Part shown: piece by piece, positions 50,297-59,439 of the stretch
Layout: every line of letters starts with the position of its first letter
How positions within the stretch are numbered: the first letter of the stretch is position 1
Assembly (NCBI RefSeq): GCF_028687635.1
Contig: NZ_JAQTZS010000003.1
Span: 178,261 to 242,260, forward strand
Source: Malikia sp.
GTDB lineage: Bacteria > Pseudomonadota > Gammaproteobacteria > Burkholderiales > Burkholderiaceae_C
Direction of reading: 5' to 3'
DNA: 64,000 bases
Notes under the pieces: generated by a model
Told to the model about the DNA's origin: nothing
What the model saw: the letters and a program-made list of their open reading frames with translations, nothing else
Database searches by the model: none
Position numbers and translations under genes: made by a program

Positions 50297-51601
50297 TTAT
50301 TTCGGATCCAGGCGTCGCCTTCCCCAGGAGTTGCCAAGCAAGCCCACCGCATCGATTTTTCGCGTGTGTTGCCGAATAGCGTCTGCGGCGACAACGAAAG
50401 GTTGGTGCTTGACCAGCACGCACACGACATCCGCGTCCTTGAGTGCATCCTCGAGCGCGGTCAAGGCTAGATTAGCATTAGCTAGCTTCTGCGGTAGCAC
50501 CTCGATATTGGGTTCGACCGCCAGCACTCGGCAGCCCAGCCGGGCGATGTGGCGAGTGATTTCCACGGCGGGGCTTTCGCGCAGGTCGTCGATATCAGGC
50601 TTGAACGCCAGGCCCAGGCAGGCCACCTTGATGTCGGCCATCGTTCTGCCAGGCTTCTGAGCCAGCGTATCGACAATCGCGGCCTTGACCTTTTCCAGCA
50701 CCCATTCCGGCTTGTGGTCATTCACCTCGCGTGCCATGCGGATGATGCGGGCCTCGTTCGGGTTGGTATCGACAATGAACCAGGGATCGACGGCAATGCA
50801 GTGTCCGCCCACGCCGGCACCGGGTTGCAGGATGCTCACGCGCGGATGGCGGTTGGCCAGGCTGATGAGTTCCCAGACGTTGATGTCGAGCTTGTCGCAG
50901 ATGATCGACAGCTCGTTGGCAAAGGCAATGTTGACGTCGCGGAAGCTGTTTTCGGTCAGCTTGCACATCTCGGCGGTGCGGGCGTTGGTGACGATGCACT
51001 CGCCTTCGACAAAGGTCTGGTAGAGGGCGACAGCCATCTCGCTCGCCTTCTTCGTCATGCCGCCGATGACACGGTCGTTGGCCACCAGTTCGTGCACCAC
51101 CTTGCCGGGCAGCACGCGCTCGGGGCAGTAGGCGATCTGGATATCGGCTTCCTCGCCGGCTTGCTGCGGGAAGCTCAGATCGGGCCGAGCGGCTGCCAGC
51201 CAGCCAGCCATTTGCTCGGTCGCACCGACTGGCGAGGTGGATTCCAGTACCACCAGGTTGCCCTTGGCCAGCACCGGGGCGATCGATCGGGCCGCGGCTT
51301 CGACATAGCTCAGGTCAGCCTTGTGGTCGTCCTTGAACGGCGTCGGCACCGCCACCAGGAACGCATCGGCAGCTTCGGGCTTGAGCGTGGCGCGCAGGTA
51401 GCCGGCGGTCACGGCAGCATGCACCAGCATGTCCAGTTCTGGCTCGACGATGTGAATCTTGCCGCTGTTGATGGTGTCGACCGCGTGCTGGGACACATCC
51501 ACGCCAATCACGTGCTTTTTGCGCGAGGCAAACATCGTGGCGGTAGGCAGGCCGATATAGCCCAGGCCGATCATGGAGATGGTGTTGAAAAGGGAAGACA
51601 T
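50297..51601 (-). CDS. wecC: UDP-N-acetyl-D-mannosamine dehydrogenase
   Basis: WecC oxidises UDP-ManNAc to UDP-N-acetylmannosaminuronate. The 434-residue protein has the Rossmann start MIGLGYIGLPTATMFAS, VPTPFKDDHKADLSYV, TSPVGATE, YCPERVLPG, the substrate-binding KLTENSFRDVNIAFANEL, and GAGVGGHCIAVDPWF with the catalytic cysteine in GGHC. I chose the ATG at 51601 (MSSLFNTISMIGLG). It follows wecB by 22 bases. Together they supply ManNAcA from UDP-GlcNAc for the glycan made here. Confidence 0.96.
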   Translation of the reverse strand: MSSLFNTISMIGLGYIGLPTATMFASRKKHVIGVDVSQHAVDTINSGKIHIVEPELDMLVHAAVTAGYLRATLKPEAADAFLVAVPTPFKDDHKADLSYVEAAARSIAPVLAKGNLVVLESTSPVGATEQMAGWLAAARPDLSFPQQAGEEADIQIAYCPERVLPGKVVHELVANDRVIGGMTKKASEMAVALYQTFVEGECIVTNARTAEMCKLTENSFRDVNIAFANELSIICDKLDINVWELISLANRHPRVSILQPGAGVGGHCIAVDPWFIVDTNPNEARIIRMAREVNDHKPEWVLEKVKAAIVDTLAQKPGRTMADIKVACLGLAFKPDIDDLRESPAVEITRHIARLGCRVLAVEPNIEVLPQKLANANLALTALEDALKDADVVCVLVKHQPFVVAADAIRQHTRKIDAVGLLGNSWGRRRLDPK

Positions 51602-51623
51602 GGTGGTGTGACAGCGAAAAGGA

Positions 51624-52745
51624 TCAGGCGAGGTAGTTGCGGATGGCTTGCACGATGCGGCCCGAGGCCAGGCCATCGCCATAAGGGTTGAGCGCCCTGG
51701 CCATGGCTTGGTAGGCGGCGCTGTCGTCGAGCAGTCGATTGGCTTCGGAGGCGATGCGCGCCTGGTCGGTACCGACCAGCTTGACGGTGCCGGCCTCGAC
51801 CGCTTCGGGCCGCTCGGTGGTGTCGCGCATCACGAGCACGGGCTTGCCCAGCGAGGGGGCTTCCTCCTGCACGCCGCCCGAATCGGTGATGATCAGGTGC
51901 GAGCGGCTCATCAGGTAGACGAAGGGCAGATAGTCCAGCGGCTCGATCAGATGAACGTTGCTGGCCTGGCCCAGAATGCGGCGCACTGGCTCCTGCACCG
52001 AGGGGTTGAGGTGCACCGGATAGACGACCTGCACGTCCGGCCGCTGGCTGAGCGCATGCAGCGCATGACAGATGCGCTCGAAGCCGTCGCCGAAGTTCTC
52101 GCGGCGGTGGCCGGTGACGGTGACGAGCTTCTTGCTGGGGTCGATGAAGGGAAAGCGGCTGGCCAGGCTCTGCCCGAGCGCGGCATCGGAATCGAGCTTG
52201 GCCACGACCTGCTTGAGCGCGTCGATGACGGTGTTGCCAGTCACCAGGATGGCGCTGTCGGGCACGTTCTCGGTCAGCAGGCTCTGGCGCGCACGCTCGG
52301 TCGGGGCAAAGTGCAGCGCGGCGAGGCGCCCGACCAGACTGCGGTTCATTTCCTCGGGCCAGGGGGCGTAGATGTTGCCGGTGCGCAGGCCGGCCTCGAC
52401 ATGGCCCACGGGCACTTTCTCGTAGAAGGCGGCCAGCGCGGCGGCCATCGTGGTCGTGGTGTCGCCATGCACCAGCACCATGTCGTAGCGCTGCGCCTTG
52501 AGCACCTGGCGCATGCCGAGCAGGATGTTGCTGGTGATGTCGGTCAGGTCCTGGCCCGGCTTCATGATGTTGAGGTCATGGTCGGGCCGGATGTCGAACA
52601 GCTCCAGCACCTGGTCCAGCATCTGGCGGTGCTGGCCGGTGACGCAGACTTCCGACTCGATGCCAGCGCTGGACTTGAGCGCGTTGACGACGGGCGCCAT
52701 CTTGATGGCTTCGGGACGCGTACCAAAAACGGACAATATTTTCAT
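51624..52745 (-). CDS. wecB: UDP-N-acetylglucosamine 2-epimerase (non-hydrolysing)
   Basis: WecB interconverts UDP-GlcNAc and UDP-ManNAc. The 373-residue protein has [63 protein letters not shown] and the UDP-binding [23 protein letters not shown] segment. It is the first enzyme of the wecB-wecC pair. Upstream, bases 52746-52910 are AT-rich and hold no gene; they probably contain the promoter, but no convincing -35/-10 pair was found. Confidence 0.96.
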   Translation of the reverse strand: MKILSVFGTRPEAIKMAPVVNALKSSAGIESEVCVTGQHRQMLDQVLELFDIRPDHDLNIMKPGQDLTDITSNILLGMRQVLKAQRYDMVLVHGDTTTTMAAALAAFYEKVPVGHVEAGLRTGNIYAPWPEEMNRSLVGRLAALHFAPTERARQSLLTENVPDSAILVTGNTVIDALKQVVAKLDSDAALGQSLASRFPFIDPSKKLVTVTGHRRENFGDGFERICHALHALSQRPDVQVVYPVHLNPSVQEPVRRILGQASNVHLIEPLDYLPFVYLMSRSHLIITDSGGVQEEAPSLGKPVLVMRDTTERPEAVEAGTVKLVGTDQARIASEANRLLDDSAAYQAMARALNPYGDGLASGRIVQAIRNYLA

Positions 52746-52910
52746 AAAAATGGAAATTCAAACTTGGTTGAAAAAACCAGGCAGGCATTTATTTCAGTCT
52801 ACGCTTTGTGTTGACTTCCTGATCCGAATCAGATGACGAGGTGGAAATTATTTATTTCAAGCAAATCGGTCAGGAAAATTAAAGCTGCAGGGCAAGATTA
52901 GACCTATCAG

Positions 52911-54881
52911 TCAACTTATTTCATGCAATCTATTCACCAAGGTGGCCGCCACACGCTCGATCCCAAACTGCCGGCGGGCCTTCACCTTGACTTTCCGCGA
53001 CCAAGTAGCATCGACTGTCATCGCTTGGGCGCGGCGCATCTGGCGCGCGGCATCGTCGATATCGACATCGGCCCAGCTGGCCGCATCACCACTGTCGATG
53101 AAGTGGTAATCACCTGCTTTCAGTGGTGCAAGCCTGTACGTCACCGGTAGACTGCATTCGGGGTGCATGAAGTCGGCATTGCCCGAATAGTTCGTCGCGA
53201 TCACCGGCTTGCCGTACAGCATCGCCTCCGCCAGCGTGCGCCCGAACCCCTCGGCGCGGTGCAGCGACACATAGGCATCGCAGGCCTCGATCAGCCCGAG
53301 CACGTCGGGCCGGTCCAGCGTCTTGCGCAGCAGCAGGATGCGCTTATCCTGTTCGCACAACCGCATGAACTCGATCCAGCGCGGGTCGCGCTCGCGGTCG
53401 TTCATCACTTTCAGCACCAGCCGCACGCTGTCGTCGCTTGCGGGAAAGGCCTGCCGAAAAGCTTCGACGACGGCCTGCGGGTTCTTGCGTGCCAGGTGCG
53501 AGTTGAAATCGAACACGAACAGGAACAGGAACTTGTCGTCGGGCAGGCCGAAGAATTTTCTTGGCCTGCGCGCGCCGCGCTCGACGCTGACGGCCAGCGG
53601 CACCAGATGCACCGGCTTTTGCGTCGCCTGGCGGTACGCCTGCGCGGTGAATTCGCTGCTGGCCCAGAGTTCGTCCATCAGGTCGAGTGCATCGCGCCAC
53701 GCCGCCGGCCAGACTGGCAGCTCCCAGGGCCACCAGCCGATGTTGTAATGCCCTTCGAACGGCAGGTGCCCCTGGCGCAGGAACACGCGCGACACGGTGT
53801 CGAAGCCCGGCAGGCAGAACAGGTTGATCGCGTAGGGGGCCTGCTCGGCGGCGGCCTCGACGTCCCGCTTCAGCACGTCGTCGGCTTGGCGCAGGTCGGC
53901 GCCGGCGTCGATGTTGATCACCCGGTACGGAATGTCCGCCGCCTTGCAGCATTCGACCGCCATGCGCAGGTCTTCGCCTATGCCAAGTTCGCCGTAGGCG
54001 AAGCCGTACAGGTTGACGCCGAACGGGCGGCTGCGCCAGGCCTGCGTATCAGCCGGTTCGATGACGGCTGACTGGACAGAGGCGGCATGGCCCCGCAGCC
54101 ATTCCCAGCCGCCGCGTTCGCGTGCCTGATCGGCCCAGGTTTTCAAGCCTTGACGGCCAGCTGCCTGGGCCAGCGGGTATTGCGCCTGCAGTTCGGCCGA
54201 GGCCTGCCAGACCAGGTGCGCGAAGCGCGGGATTTCGGGCTCGCCCACGAGTTCGGGCGCGGGCATCTGCAGCCAGGCCCGCCAGCGCGCCGCGACCAGC
54301 GGCGCGATGCCCAGCGTGCCCACCACCGAGAAGAACCAGGCCAGGAAGGCGCGCCTGCCGTCTGAGCTGTGCAGGTCGCGTCGCCGCTGCGTGTCGGCGT
54401 CGAGCAGCGAGCGCAGCAGGTGCATCAGCAGCGTCGCTGCCGGCGGCGCGTCGGCCCCCCGGTCCGCGACCGGCAGCGGCTGGTCCAGCGCCGCGACCAG
54501 GCCGCGCGGCGCGTGTTCGGCCAGCCCATGCTCGACCAGCCCCTGCAGCAGCGCCCAGGCGATGAAGCGCTCCGACGCGGGCTCGCTCGACTCGCTCAGC
54601 TCGCGCACCGCGTCCGGTCGCTGTTTGGCGAGCAGCCCGACGCAGCGCGGCAGCTCCAGGCCCAGGCCGGCGATTTCGACCCGGCCTTCGGAACCGAACA
54701 CCCGCTGGATCTGCTCGACGCTCAACTGGTCGGCCCAGGCCGGGTAGTCGAGCCGGCCCTTGATCAGCCACCAGTCGGCGAACCCGGCGCCGTCGGGGTC
54801 AGGATAGGCCGCGCGCAGATCGGAGCGCAGCAGCCAGGCAAAACGCCGGGCCAGCTCGGAAGCGTGGCGGTGACTTCCCAT
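52911..54881 (-). CDS. Large GT4-type glycosyltransferase with N-terminal extension
   Basis: This is a 656-residue protein. The C-terminal 370 residues are a GT-B glycosyltransferase with GFAYGELGIGEDLR, WWPWELPVWPAAWRDAL, FVFDFNSHLARKNPQ and AYVSLHRAEGFGRTLAEAM (GT4 E-x7-E region). This half is a paralogue of the 31130-32200 protein. The N-terminal 280 residues are leucine-, alanine- and tryptophan-rich, mostly helical in appearance, and match nothing I recognise. It follows the coiled-coil gene by 7 bases and precedes wecB, so it is part of the same transcription unit. Confidence 0.85.
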   Translation of the reverse strand: MGSHRHASELARRFAWLLRSDLRAAYPDPDGAGFADWWLIKGRLDYPAWADQLSVEQIQRVFGSEGRVEIAGLGLELPRCVGLLAKQRPDAVRELSESSEPASERFIAWALLQGLVEHGLAEHAPRGLVAALDQPLPVADRGADAPPAATLLMHLLRSLLDADTQRRRDLHSSDGRRAFLAWFFSVVGTLGIAPLVAARWRAWLQMPAPELVGEPEIPRFAHLVWQASAELQAQYPLAQAAGRQGLKTWADQARERGGWEWLRGHAASVQSAVIEPADTQAWRSRPFGVNLYGFAYGELGIGEDLRMAVECCKAADIPYRVINIDAGADLRQADDVLKRDVEAAAEQAPYAINLFCLPGFDTVSRVFLRQGHLPFEGHYNIGWWPWELPVWPAAWRDALDLMDELWASSEFTAQAYRQATQKPVHLVPLAVSVERGARRPRKFFGLPDDKFLFLFVFDFNSHLARKNPQAVVEAFRQAFPASDDSVRLVLKVMNDRERDPRWIEFMRLCEQDKRILLLRKTLDRPDVLGLIEACDAYVSLHRAEGFGRTLAEAMLYGKPVIATNYSGNADFMHPECSLPVTYRLAPLKAGDYHFIDSGDAASWADVDIDDAARQMRRAQAMTVDATWSRKVKVKARRQFGIERVAATLVNRLHEIS

Positions 54882-54888
54882 TTCGCGA

Positions 54889-56700
54889 TCAGGAAACTTC
54901 AGGCGGCAAGACGGTTGACTGGCGGCCGGGGGCGGTCTTCTTGGCCGCGACCTTCTTGGCTGCGGTCTTTCTGACCACGGTCTTCTTTACCGCTACCTCT
55001 TCGACTGTGATCTCCTTGACTTCAGGCTCCTTGACGACGACCTCCTTGACGACGATCTCCTCTTGGGCTGGCGATACCGCCGCGGCAGGAGCCGCGACCG
55101 GCTGCGCCTGGATTTTCTGCCGCGCTCCGGTTTCTGACAGCTTCTGCAGCGTCTCGATGATGCCCGTGGCCAGACCTTGCCAGTCGGACCAGGCGCGCGA
55201 GATCGGGCACTGCGCGGTCTGCAGCCGCTGCAGTGCCTGCCCCAGCAAGCCGTTGACGGAAAGCAGCAGTTTGCGGTCGTCCACGCTCAACTTGGACCAG
55301 ACGCCGAGGTCCATCAGCTTGCGGTCGATATCGAAGCGCAGCTCGAACTTGCCACCGAAGTCGTCGTGCGACTCCTCGTACCAGCTGTCGAACGGGCGCG
55401 TCTTGCCGTCGATCAGCGGGAACTCGAGCTTGGGGTGGCGCGAGAAGCGTCCCGGCCTGACGTCGGCCGCGCCCAGCCGCAGCTCGAACCTCGGCCATTG
55501 CTTCTGCCCCAGGCTCGCGCCTTCGAGGACCAACCACAGATGCTCGTAGTCGGGATTGACCAGCTCGCGCTTGAGCGTGACGTCGTCGAAGCGGAACACC
55601 GAGGGCAGCGCGCGCAGTTCGGCGACCAGCGGCAACAGCACCTGGCGCCAGAACACCGGGTCGAAGGACAGTGACGGCGCCACGGTAGCTTCGCCGGCGA
55701 AAAACTGCTCCAGCGCACTGGCTGCGGCCAGCACCGCGCCCCATTGCCGGCGGCCGAAGCGGCGGAACTGCTCAATCGCTTTCGCCGCATCGGGGCCGCG
55801 CAGCGCGCGTGGAAAGAGCTCGATGCCATCCAGCGCGATGCCGGCCTGGCCGTCCTTGAGCAAGGTGCCGAAGGTCAGCTCGGGCTGCAGCCGCCCCATC
55901 ACCGTGATATTGGCGATGCGCCATTCGATGCGCGGCAGGTCCGAGACCGTGTCGACCGCGACGGGTTCGATCAGTTCGTAGTCGAGATAGCCGGGTTGCC
56001 GACGCTCAAGCCGCTCCCAGCGCTGCTGCAGCGTTTCGCACTCACGCTCGAGCTTCTGTTTGTCGAGGAAATACTGTTCCAGCTCCTCCTGCACCTGATG
56101 CAGTTGCTGCAGCAGCAGTTCGTTTTCCTGCTGGCTCTCTTTGATCTGCCGTTGCAGCTGCTGAGCCTGTTCGGTCTTTTGCGCCGCATTGCGCTGCTCG
56201 TTCTGCAGCGCGCTCTCCACGCGGGACTTGGCTTGCTGGATCTCGTCGATCTGCCGTTGCAGCTGCTGGGCCTGTTCGGTCTTTTGCGCCGCATTGCGCT
56301 GCTCGTTCTGCAGCGCGCTCTCCACGCGGGACTTGGCTTGCTGGATCTCGTCGATCTGCCGTTGCAGTTGCTGGGTCTGCTCGGTCTGTTGCGCCCCATT
56401 GCGCTGCTCGTTCTGCTGCCGCAGCCGCTTGATCTCGGCTTGCGCCTCGGCCATCTCGCCCTCTAGGCGTTGCTTCTGTTCCGTCAGCGTCGCCACCTGC
56501 TGCTGGATCTTCTTGCGCTCGGCTTCGGCCAGATCCCAGTTCAGTGCGTCGAGCAGCTTGGTGAACTTGTTGGTGCCCGAGATCTTGAGGTCGAGGCTTC
56601 CGAACTCGTCGAACAGTTGCTTGGTTTGCTGCAGATGGTCTCTGGCGGACTGGATCTTGTGCAGCTGCTGGTCCAGGTTTTCGGTCGGCATGTTGGTCAT
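54889..56700 (-). CDS. Coiled-coil protein with Lys/Ala-rich tail between T1SS and glycosyltransferase genes
   Basis: This is a 603-residue protein of unknown function. Residues about 60-235 are a long heptad-type coiled coil rich in Gln and Glu, containing three tandem 35-residue units (QRQIDEIQQAKSRVESALQN is the core). Residues about 240-520 form a globular region with no family I recognise (RIEWRIANITVMGRLQPELT and later FRFDDVTLKRELVNPDYEH). The C-terminus is low-complexity VKE repeats and then an AAKKVAAKKTA stretch like histone H1-type tails. No signal peptide. It lies 11 bases after tolC and 7 before a GT4 gene, so it may scaffold glycosylation or secretion. Confidence 0.7.
   Translation of the reverse strand: MTNMPTENLDQQLHKIQSARDHLQQTKQLFDEFGSLDLKISGTNKFTKLLDALNWDLAEAERKKIQQQVATLTEQKQRLEGEMAEAQAEIKRLRQQNEQRNGAQQTEQTQQLQRQIDEIQQAKSRVESALQNEQRNAAQKTEQAQQLQRQIDEIQQAKSRVESALQNEQRNAAQKTEQAQQLQRQIKESQQENELLLQQLHQVQEELEQYFLDKQKLERECETLQQRWERLERRQPGYLDYELIEPVAVDTVSDLPRIEWRIANITVMGRLQPELTFGTLLKDGQAGIALDGIELFPRALRGPDAAKAIEQFRRFGRRQWGAVLAAASALEQFFAGEATVAPSLSFDPVFWRQVLLPLVAELRALPSVFRFDDVTLKRELVNPDYEHLWLVLEGASLGQKQWPRFELRLGAADVRPGRFSRHPKLEFPLIDGKTRPFDSWYEESHDDFGGKFELRFDIDRKLMDLGVWSKLSVDDRKLLLSVNGLLGQALQRLQTAQCPISRAWSDWQGLATGIIETLQKLSETGARQKIQAQPVAAPAAAVSPAQEEIVVKEVVVKEPEVKEITVEEVAVKKTVVRKTAAKKVAAKKTAPGRQSTVLPPEVS
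56146..56460 (-). repeat. Tandem 105-bp repeat in the coiled-coil gene
   Basis: Three consecutive 105-base (35-codon) units start at 56146, 56251 and 56356. The first two differ at a single base (56164 A against 56269 G) over 105 positions; the third is clearly diverged. All preserve the heptad register of the coiled coil. Confidence 0.9.
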
Positions 56701-56711
56701 TTTTTCAGAAT

Positions 56712-57962
56712 TTATTGAACATTTTTCGCGAACAGCGCGCTGAAGGTCTTGAGCGCGGCGTCGCGCGTGTCGCCTTGTGCGAGCGTCGCGAGGCTGAGGT
56801 GGTGCTCGGCCTGCTGCGCGGCCATGGTGGCGTAGTCGCTCTTGACCTGGAACACGGTCTGGATCGCGTTGATCACGTCGACCGCCGAGCGCACGCCACC
56901 CTGGTAGCTCTGGCGGTTGGCTTCGACGCTGAGCTCGGCGGCGGCGATCGCCTCGCGCTGGATCCGCAGCGACTCGTCGCCGGCCTGGATCAGCGAGTAC
57001 AGCCGCTCGGCCTCGACCCGGGTCTTGGACTCGGCTTCCTTGCGGCTTTCCCGCGCCTTGAGCGCGTTGGCCTGCGCGGCCTCGACGCCCAGCCAGCTGC
57101 CGGCCTGCAGCGGCACGTTCATCGTGACGCCGGTGTAGTTGTTGCTGACGCTGCCCGACTTGCTGCTCGAGTAGCTGGCCGAGACGGTGGGCAGCAGGCT
57201 GCCGCGCGCCTTCTTGACGTCGAGCGCGGCGATCTGCTCCGACGCGCGCGCCGACAGGATGGCCGGGTTGGCTTGCAGCGCCTGATCGACGAGCTCCTGC
57301 AGCGAACTGGCGGGCAGCGCGGGGCTGCCCTGGGGCAGCGCGAACGACGCGAGCTCGGGCCGCTCGCCGACCAACGCCGCGTATTGCTGCGCGGCGACTT
57401 GCTGCTGCGACTTGAGCGTGAGCTGCTGCGCCCGCGCCTGCTTGGCCTTGACCTGGAGGTCGCGCAGGTCGGTCACCGTGCCCTGGCCCAGCTTGTATTT
57501 CTGCTCGGCCGCCAGCGACTGCTGCTCCAGCGCGTCGATCTTGGACTGGTTGAGTTGCAGGTTTTCGCTCGCCAGGATGATGGCGTTGGCGGCCTTCAGC
57601 AGCCGCAGTGCCAGGTCCTGCTGCTTGACCAGCAGACCGGCCTCGGCCAGCGCGGTACGCGGCGCGGCCTGCTCCAGCATCGCCCAGCGGTCGACGCTGA
57701 AGATCGGTTGCGTGATCGTGAAGGTGCGGCGGTTGCCGGTGTCCGTCTGCAGCCGGCTGGTGTTGAAGCTGGCTTCGGGATAGTACGCCGCGGCGCTCTG
57801 GCGCGCTTGCACCAGCGTCGCGTCGCGCTCGGCCAGCGACGCGAGATAGCCGGGGTCGAAGCTGAGCGCCCTGTCGAAATCGCGCGCCAGATCCTGCGCG
57901 TGCAAAGGCGACGCGCAGGCTACCGCAACAAAAATCGCGGTCAGCGTTTGTTCAAATCTCAT
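56712..57962 (-). CDS. TolC-family outer-membrane factor of the type I secretion system
   Basis: This is the outer-membrane channel of the type I secretion system. The 416-residue protein has a signal peptide (MRFEQTLTAIFVAVACASPLHA) and the long alpha-helical and beta-barrel repeats of TolC proteins (for example YPEASFNTSRLQTDTGNRRT, YKLGQGTVTDLRDLQVKAKQ and NYTGVTMNVPLQAG with YQGGVRSAVDVINAIQT). It follows the adaptor gene by 49 bases. That gap contains an 8-bp inverted repeat whose arm ends 2 bases before the start codon, and no clear Shine-Dalgarno is visible. Confidence 0.94.
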   Translation of the reverse strand: MRFEQTLTAIFVAVACASPLHAQDLARDFDRALSFDPGYLASLAERDATLVQARQSAAAYYPEASFNTSRLQTDTGNRRTFTITQPIFSVDRWAMLEQAAPRTALAEAGLLVKQQDLALRLLKAANAIILASENLQLNQSKIDALEQQSLAAEQKYKLGQGTVTDLRDLQVKAKQARAQQLTLKSQQQVAAQQYAALVGERPELASFALPQGSPALPASSLQELVDQALQANPAILSARASEQIAALDVKKARGSLLPTVSASYSSSKSGSVSNNYTGVTMNVPLQAGSWLGVEAAQANALKARESRKEAESKTRVEAERLYSLIQAGDESLRIQREAIAAAELSVEANRQSYQGGVRSAVDVINAIQTVFQVKSDYATMAAQQAEHHLSLATLAQGDTRDAALKTFSALFAKNVQ

Positions 57963-57964
57963 AG

Positions 57965-57997
57965 TGATACCACATCATAGAGCTCGAAATGGTATCA
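57965..57997 (-). promoter_or_regulatory. 8-bp perfect inverted repeat before the tolC start
   Basis: TGATACCA (57965-57972) and TGGTATCA (57990-57997) can form a stem with a 17-base loop in the adaptor-tolC mRNA. The stem ends 2 bases before the tolC ATG, so it would cover the ribosome-binding region. No T-run follows, so it is not a typical terminator. Confidence 0.45.
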
Positions 57998-58011
57998 GAT
58001 TTGAGGTTCGA

Positions 58012-59439
58012 TCAATCCTTGAAGGCTTTGGCGGTTTTGTCGCTCAGCGGCTTGAGCAGGTAGCTCATGAACGAGCGTTCGCCCGACTTGATCACGACAT
58101 CGACCGGCATGCCGGGCTGGACCTTGAGTCCGCCGAGCCGCGCGATGCCTTCGGCCGTCGTCTCGACCTGCGCCAGGTAATGCTCGCCCTCGTTCGGGTT
58201 GGTGGCGGGCTCCTTGTCGGCGCCGACGACCTTGACGATGCCGGGAATCACCGGCGTGGTGGCCTGGTTGAACGCGACGAAGCGCATGTCGGCCGGCATC
58301 CCGACCCGGACCTTGTCGATGATGGTCGGCGGAATCTTGGCCTGGATGATCAGGCTCTCGTCCATGGGCACGACCTCCATCAACACCTGACCGGCGGTGA
58401 TGACGCCGCCGACGGTGAACACCTTGAGTCCGACGACGCTGCCGCTGACCGGCGCCCTGACCTCGGCCAGCTCGCGATCGAACTGGGCCGCGTCCAGGCG
58501 GCCGAGCACCGCGTCGCGGTTCTTCTGGATCTCCTGCAGCTGCGTGTCGACGTCCTTGAGCAGCGCGCTCCTGACCTGGCTGATCTGCAGCTTGGCGCGC
58601 GCGATCTCGGCGCGCGTGTTGGCGAGGTTGGAATCGATGTCGCTCTTTTGCCGCTCGGCCTGGTTGGCCTGGCTCTGCGGCACGAAACCGCCCTTGGCCA
58701 GCTCGTGCGTGTTCTTCATCTCTTCTTCGAGCGTGCGCAGCTGCGTCAGGCGCGAGTCGAGCACATGGTTGAGGCCGTTGATCTGCTCGTTGAGGCTGGC
58801 GACCTGGTTGGCGTACTCGGCCTGGCGCGAGTTGAACAGCTGCACCTGCAGCCGCTGCGCTTCGGCCACGCGCGTGTCCTTGGCGGGGAAGCGCTTGGTC
58901 AGCTCCTCGTCCCAGCGGATCGATGACAGGCCGTCGCGCTCGGCCTTGAGCCGCGACTCGGAAGCGAGCAGGTGGATATAGGTGAGTTCGGCGCCCGTCA
59001 TCTCGGCGGCGGTCTTGAGCGGGTTGACGCGCAGCAGCACGTCGCCTTGCTTGACCTCGGCGCCCTCGCGCACGTTGATCGCCTCGACCACGCCGCCGCT
59101 GGGATGCTGCACGCTCTTGCGGTTGCCCAGCACCGAGACGTTGCCCGGCACCGTGACGCCGGCGTCGATCGGCGCGAACAGCGCCCAGGCCAGGAACACC
59201 CCGAAGATCAGCAGGAACCAGAGCGCGGCCTGCTTGCGGATCCTGGATTCCTCGACCCGCACCGGTTCGAGTCCGCGCCGCTGCACCCGCGAGGGATCAT
59301 AGGGGTTCCAGCCCTTGACCCAGCCGCCCAGCACGGCATCGATACGGGCCAGCCAGCCAGGGCGGGCTTGCGCTGAGGGCGTCTGGGCAACGACGGAAGC
59401 GGCCACGTCGGGCCGCTGGGTGGTTTCTGCGGGGTTCAT
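58012..59439 (-). CDS. HlyD-family periplasmic adaptor of the type I secretion system
   Basis: This is the membrane-fusion protein linking the ABC transporter to the TolC-type channel. The 475-residue protein has a cytoplasmic N-terminus, one membrane segment (about residues 60-80: LWFLLIFGVFLAWALFAP), a lipoyl-like part with HPSGGVVEAINVREGAEVKQ, long coiled coils, and a C-terminal barrel with VDVVIKSGERSFMSYLLKPL, characteristic of the PrtE/HlyD T1SS subgroup. Its ATG overlaps the stop of the ABC gene (ATGA), so translation is coupled. Confidence 0.95.
   Translation of the reverse strand: MNPAETTQRPDVAASVVAQTPSAQARPGWLARIDAVLGGWVKGWNPYDPSRVQRRGLEPVRVEESRIRKQAALWFLLIFGVFLAWALFAPIDAGVTVPGNVSVLGNRKSVQHPSGGVVEAINVREGAEVKQGDVLLRVNPLKTAAEMTGAELTYIHLLASESRLKAERDGLSSIRWDEELTKRFPAKDTRVAEAQRLQVQLFNSRQAEYANQVASLNEQINGLNHVLDSRLTQLRTLEEEMKNTHELAKGGFVPQSQANQAERQKSDIDSNLANTRAEIARAKLQISQVRSALLKDVDTQLQEIQKNRDAVLGRLDAAQFDRELAEVRAPVSGSVVGLKVFTVGGVITAGQVLMEVVPMDESLIIQAKIPPTIIDKVRVGMPADMRFVAFNQATTPVIPGIVKVVGADKEPATNPNEGEHYLAQVETTAEGIARLGGLKVQPGMPVDVVIKSGERSFMSYLLKPLSDKTAKAFKD

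Noticed and set aside
50242..50448. Short minus-strand frame over the wecC 3' end and the following gap
   Set aside because: It lies out of frame over the end of wecC and has no family match or start signal.
52819..52832. CTGAT-CCGA-ATCAG hairpin as a terminator between the GT4 gene and wecB
   Set aside because: The stem is only five base pairs, AT-rich, and no T-run follows it on the transcribed strand.
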